Assembly: GCA_009760855.2 (NCBI GenBank)
Contig: WPIO01000007.1
Coordinates: forward strand, 3,726,001 to 3,790,000
Direction of reading: 5' to 3'
Length of the DNA: 64,000 bases
Source: Cristatella mucedo
Lineage: Eukaryota > Bryozoa > Phylactolaemata > Cristatellidae
A program made the position numbers and the translations under genes. Below are positions 59,301 to 64,000 of the stretch, one piece after another. Each line of letters starts with the position of its first letter. The stretch's first letter is position 1. The notes under the pieces are model-generated. The model was not told the origin of the DNA and ran no database searches. It saw only the letters and a program-made list of their open reading frames with translations.

Positions 59301-61734
59301 TATGTGCAGTCCCGAAGAAGCTTTGCAGACCCTAAGCTTGCAATCAACTATTTAATGGCCAGACAAGAAAACTTGTCCAGCAAATATTATGAACCTTTGT
59401 GCAGTGTTGTTGAGCTCAGTATTCCTTATTACAAGCAGGCATCTTAGTGCGCTTCTTCCGTGGAGGCAGGTCTGAGTCTCTACTGGGAGGCAGCGTCCTT
59501 ACAAATCCGTCTGGCAAGATGTCGGCATACTGCGTCTATGTGCATGTAACAAAGGAAATCCCTTTCTGTACATGCCACACAGGAAATGGACATCCCAATG
59601 CCAGGCGCTGATCACAATGTCTGGCATCGCAGGAGCTGTTCCAAGAACAGAGGATGGCAAGAGCAACCAGCTGCAATGGTGGGTGGGTGGGTGGGTGGGT
59701 GGTGGTGGGACGATGGTCTAGGCCCCAGCTCCTGCAATGGCATTGTTGCTGGTCGCAGCAGTGTTACTTGCAGGTATCCCGTGCATTATAATATCTGTTT
59801 TGTCAGCAGCCATAGACCCCATACCACTGCCATGTTAAGATTATGTTATCTTGGCAGGACAATGGCACTGCCTAGAAGGAAGATGCACCAAAGCATTTTC
59901 TTACTGGTCGAACTCTATGGCCGAATGGTCATTGCATTCGTTTGAGGTAAACAAAATTACAAGCTTATATCCAGCAGTACAGAGTTACATGTTTTTGCTT
60001 TTAAAATCCTCAGGCAATTGTTTCTCCCATAACTGTGTGTGCCATTAACATGCCAAATTATTAGGGTGCAGTGAGACAAAACATGGAACACTCGAAAAAC
60101 GATGCATGCTGAAATGCATAACGTCCCAAAAGGTTATCCGAGACAGTAATTTAATCATGAACATGTTGTTCAAGAATTAACTACTGACCTAACACAATCC
60201 CTCGAACAAACATGTGCTGAAGCTATACCCCTGCACAGGAATCTCTACGTAGAGGCTACTTCCTTGTGTGCAGTTAGAAAAACGAGGACGGCAAGCTTTT
60301 GTCGGAAGTAAAGATAAAAACACCCTAGTCTATTCCCAGGATATCGTGCAACAGTTTACTGCCGGGTGGTGTTACAGTATGTAAGTCGGCTTGAGTGAAC
60401 AGCTATCGAAACAATGGTAGACTATGGGTACTGTAAGCATATTTCAAGTTAAGACCAGTGAATTCTGCTCTCTTTCTCTCTCTAGCAGCTTGATCTAACT
60501 TAGCCTACAATTTCTCTTCATGGTTCTTGCTGCCCAGGAAATCAGTCCCATATTTGGCAGACACTAGCAAATAAATAGGGTCCGAAGGCATCTATAATTA
60601 ATAATGGCATGACAACACATCGCTAGCTAGATTAACACTAAATTAAGGACTGCGGAGACAAGGGTTCACCAATCACTACCTCCGAACAGGGTGGGATTGA
60701 AGCTGTCAGCTAACTGCATGAAAGCGAATGCACCGCTCTTAGCTCTGGCGGTTAATAGCTACCTAGTTAGCATCGAGAAACAGTCCGGCTGGAGTACATG
60801 GCTGTACCATCTAGATTGTCACCCACCTTGCCCACCTGGGTGCCTTGCCTGAGCCCGATCGCCGAGGTCACCTCATCAGACCAGCCCAAGTCAGCAGGAC
60901 GGAGAAGTAGGCAGATGAGGACTGACAGCTAACCCATCAACACAGGCAGCGCTAGGTGCAGGCAGGCTTCAAAGCAAACAGGGAGTGGGTAATATGCTCA
61001 ACTGATTTCGCTGAATCTTAATTAGCTAATCATTGGCCTATCGACCAGCAGGGTCTGATGGCACCTGCATGCACGCCCCCAGTCACCCACTGCCAAGCAT
61101 AAGAGCGATCCAGATTTAGGTCGTGAAGTACAGCCTATCGTGCCAAGCTAAGATCCGGTTGCCAATTTTATATCCCTTCCAAGCTATTCTCCTTGGCTCT
61201 AAAATGGCTCATCTGCTTGACTACTAGCCGATACACAATGGGCTAATCTGATCAGCCGGTCGGTAACAACATGTTGAGTGCACGCAGTGCTGAGTGCATG
61301 CAGGAGCACATACACTTAATCTCAAAGGTCTTGTTCTACTATTAAAAATGAGCAAATTGGTCGAACAGAGCAAGATATCAAGATATAAGCATAGCATATA
61401 TAAGCTGCCGCCTCCAGTAACCACCTAAACCGTGACCAGACCACAACAGTCAAAGTGGAACACCTGCCTCTTGCAGTGTATCTAACGTTTTAAAGCTACG
61501 AAAACCAGTCGGTAGCTGGGGAGCTTGGGCATTAAAACATGGAGTATCTAGGGACTAATAATTTAATAATAAGAAGATAATAATAATAAGAAGAAGAACT
61601 AATAAGACTAATAATCGAATGTATTATTATTACTATTACTATTATTATTATCATAGGTCGCCCAAGAAAGACGACCCACACTTAAAGTACTAGCTGGTCA
61701 GCAAAGAAAGGCATAATAATAATTATAATAATAA
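56332..61734. other. Upstream flank of EEPD1
   Basis: No gene recognised. Includes a 16-nt G run at 56807-56822, a GGA/GAA-rich purine tract (57030-57105), a GGAA repeat (58494-58519) and a GGGT repeat (59678-59712). A 127-codon plus frame at 57355 matches no family I know. The EEPD1 promoter is presumably within the first kilobase. Confidence 0.45.
56807..56822 (+). repeat. Poly-G run
   Basis: Sixteen consecutive G about 480 bp upstream of the EEPD1 start codon. A second G run sits near 56689. Confidence 0.9.
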
Positions 61735-61885
61735 TAATAATAATGTCTTTCGTAGAGCATCCTAAGAGAACTTAATCTCTATCCAGGCGTTTAACAACTT
61801 GCTGAAAGAGGAGCAATAATCAACAGTTAATGAAAAGCAACGAATCATGCTTGGGCAAGTATGCAGCTATCATGCTTAGGCATCA
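61735..61885 (-). mobile_element. LINE-C-like 3' end
   Basis: AAT tail, then CCTAAGAGAACTTAATCTCT and GAGCAATAATCAACAGTTAA, resembling 36815 and 5717. Minus orientation. Confidence 0.65.
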
Positions 61886-61924
61886 CTCCGGGAGCTGTCT
61901 CAGTCGCTAGCTACTAGTACCGGC

Positions 61925-62345
61925 ACGATCACAAGCTCAGAGACTGTGCGAACGAGGCTTGAGGTGTGGCATACTGGAAAGAGTCGCAAAGAGAAAGCCT
62001 TTGCTTACTAAACTACACAAAAGAGATTGTTTCACATGGTGTGAGACATTGCCTATTACACGGCAGACGACGGGAGTAGACTTTTACGAACCACTGAGTC
62101 CAAACACATGCTTTTCCCTACTAGTAAACGAAGAAAATTAGTACATACTTCGGTATAAAGATGAGATGTACCCCCCCCCCCCATTGACTGGCGCCAGCCA
62201 ACTGTGAAATTTGGTGGCAGAAGTGTCATAGTATGTGGCTGCTTTCCACGCCTCCTGTGTCGGAGTTCTGCACCGAACGCTCACGTGCAAAACATCACGT
62301 GCACCCCTCAGTCATCAGCATTTGATTTGGCCCCATAGCAAAAAC
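61925..62345 (+). mobile_element. Tc1/mariner-like transposase relic
   Basis: The decayed frames show ETVRTRLE-like and SPNTCFSLLVNEE stretches, then FGGRSVIVCGCF. These align with the Tc1 order RTVxRRL, SDESxFxLxGxDG and HGGGSxMVWGCFS. A C run near 62170 and several stops break it. Confidence 0.65.
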
Positions 62346-62954
62346 CAAAGCCCCTGAGCACCTGGGAATTCAGACGTTGCAGCATCAACAAAGCCATGGC
62401 AAGCGAGATGTTGGATGACGGTTTGTGAAAAGCGAATTGGCTGTTCGATATCCTACCAACAGCTGTACAGGGACTTGTTCGATGGCCTGGACGACTGAAT
62501 CTGGTCTGCTGCTGGCAGGACCGATGGATGACCGGCTCATTAAGATAAGAGCACCAGAGAATACAACTGCCACACTTCGAGACCTTTCCGACACAAGCCT
62601 CTGCTCACGCTGCTTGCCTCGAAGAGCCGATTCCTGGCAGAGAGGTCACTTCCGGCATAAGCTACTGACGGCCTTGTCACGGCCAGCTAACCATCATTCC
62701 TATCTAATCAACTTATTGGCCGCTCCTGCCAGCCAGCGCCCTTCACCAATGACCTGCTTTGGCAGACCGAGAAGAAAAGCCGTCTACAGAAAGCCGTCTA
62801 CCGACGAAGCAGCAGACTGCACACAAGAATGCCTGAATGCATGAAAAGAAAAAAGAGAAAAAGCAACGACAGCAAATTCGAGTAGAAGTGGAGTCGTAGC
62901 AGGCGATGCGAGCGAGAGCAGCTCTGAGGAGGAGCTCACGGGTCAAGTCGAAGC

Positions 62955-63002
62955 AGCAGCAGCAGCAGCGGCAGCAGCAGCAGGTGCAGCAGCAGCAGCA
63001 GA
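62955..63002. repeat. CAG-rich trinucleotide repeat
   Basis: About 15 CAG units with CGG and CAGGTG interruptions. Confidence 0.9.
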
Positions 63003-63782
63003 GAGAAGGGAGGGAGGGAGCAGGATGTAGCTTACCAGTAAGGCCTCTGGCCCCAGCCTGCTAGGCCACTACAGTCACACTCACAGCTCAGTAGTAGTAA
63101 AGGTCAAACTCAGCTCACAATTAACCTTTCCCAGCATGGCCCGGTGGAAGATAAGCAGACCAAGGCTAGCTGCCCCGAGACGATATCAGCTGCCCACGGT
63201 TCCAAAGCGGCCAATAGCAGTACGAGAAGCATAGGGCAGCATAAGATTACTGCAGGTTGCCGTGGCCCACGACTCTGCTTGGCAGCGGTTCGGTGACCTG
63301 GGCCGAACCCCTACTCCTACACCATCCGGGCCAAACCAAAGTCACCAAAAACGAAATTATGTCCTATTTCCAATCAATGAGCAACTTCCCCGAATTCGTA
63401 CCGAATAAACAATATAATTATGCGCCATAATTTTTCATTAATTGCAGGCCTTGCCATCTACATAAAATCGCCTGGGTCTTGCTCCCCCACCTCACTGCTC
63501 ACAGGGACACTGAGCCCTAGCATGCTGCCATCACCGACAGAGCAGCAGCTGCGACAATTGCACAACCCCCCACCGCCAATTGGCAAATTGAAAGCATCTC
63601 AAAGAGAGAGTGAGAGGGAGAGAGAGAGAGAGAGCCGTGTGTGAGCATTCGTGCATGCACATTGGTGTGCATCAAAGGTCAAAAGCAGAGACCAAAGAAT
63701 GTCTAAGACGGCTCGCTGAACGAGTCAGTTAAAGGAAGAGTGTCATTGATACACTTAACATAGTGAGTCCAGGTATTAAAGT

Positions 63783-63868
63783 TTGACCCATGGGTAAGAT
63801 GCCTTTAAACTACAAAGGTCGAGGGCTCGAACCCTGTGGCATATGTAAAGCACCTGGATAATCCTAAT
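63783..63868 (+). mobile_element. SINE-1 copy, truncated tail
   Basis: TTTGACCCATGGGTAAGATG and GAGGGCTCGAACCC, then GGCATATGTAAAGCACCTGG. The tail is cut where a LINE-B fragment begins. Confidence 0.72.
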
Positions 63869-63879
63869 AATATTACATT

Positions 63880-64000
63880 TGTATAGCACCCTCAGATAAC
63901 TTAATCTCTTTCTAAGTACTTTAAACTGCTTGATTGGGAGCCACTGCAGGTCGGCGAGAAGTGATGTGATGTGGCAACTGCAACGTTCACGACAGAAAAG
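63880..64000 (-). mobile_element. LINE-B fragment running off the window
   Basis: The inverted LINE-B 3' end (CCCTCAGATAACTTAATCTC) is joined directly to RT C-terminal sequence (GAGCCACTGCAGGTCGGCGA), so the intervening 3' UTR has been deleted. Continues past 64000. Confidence 0.8.

Overview
The window reads as nuclear DNA of an invertebrate animal. It has two multi-exon genes with GT-AG introns, several degenerate non-LTR retrotransposon families, tRNA-derived SINEs and abundant microsatellites. I cannot name the species from sequence alone. I see no bacterial operon, phage or CRISPR features.

Plus strand, 1276-34830: one complete retinoblastoma-family pocket-protein gene (RBL, co-orthologue of vertebrate p107/RBL1 and p130/RBL2). 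I joined 21 coding exons by hand. All junctions are GT-AG, all phases agree, and the exons sum to 3579 nt (1192 codons plus stop). The N-terminal cyclin-like domain, A pocket, KRRLF cyclin-docking spacer, B pocket and C-terminal region appear in the expected order. A TTCCCGCC E2F-type site lies about 100 bp upstream of the ATG. The last exon is bracketed by a CT tract in its splice acceptor and a 138-nt GA repeat that starts inside the stop codon.

Intergenic, 34831-44241: the 3' flank of RBL, then a dense transposon graveyard at 37.4-41.8 kb. It contains LINE copies in both orientations, one LINE inserted into another with a visible target duplication, and a SINE inserted into the same LINE.

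Minus strand, 56331-44242: a complete EEPD1-like gene in five coding exons (1947 nt, 648 aa). It has an MGGC lipidation-type N-terminus, two helix-hairpin-helix modules and an endonuclease/exonuclease/phosphatase domain with its recognisable active-site residues. Intron 1 is 9.3 kb and carries a 245-bp GGCA array, an AC array, a 35-bp minisatellite, SINEs and a LINE fragment. The two genes are convergent (tail to tail). Both have roles in cell-cycle or replication biology, but I see no evidence of shared regulation.

56.4-64 kb is the EEPD1 upstream flank. It has a poly-G run and purine tracts, a Tc1/mariner relic, LINE 3' ends and one SINE, and no gene that I recognise.

Repeat families defined here, by comparing copies within the window only: LINE-A (CR1/L2-like reverse transcriptase, ATTAC-type tail, one copy with a 483-codon open frame), LINE-B (related, ATT tail), a LINE-C-like set of 3' ends, SINE-1 (tRNA-like head with a LINE-B-like tail), SINE-2 (tRNA-like head with a conserved hairpin), and Tc1/mariner relics. 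I found nothing that looks like a wholly new biological system. The most useful observations are the SINE-1/LINE-B tail sharing, the possible CT/GA RNA duplex around the last RBL exon, and the nested LINE with a readable history.
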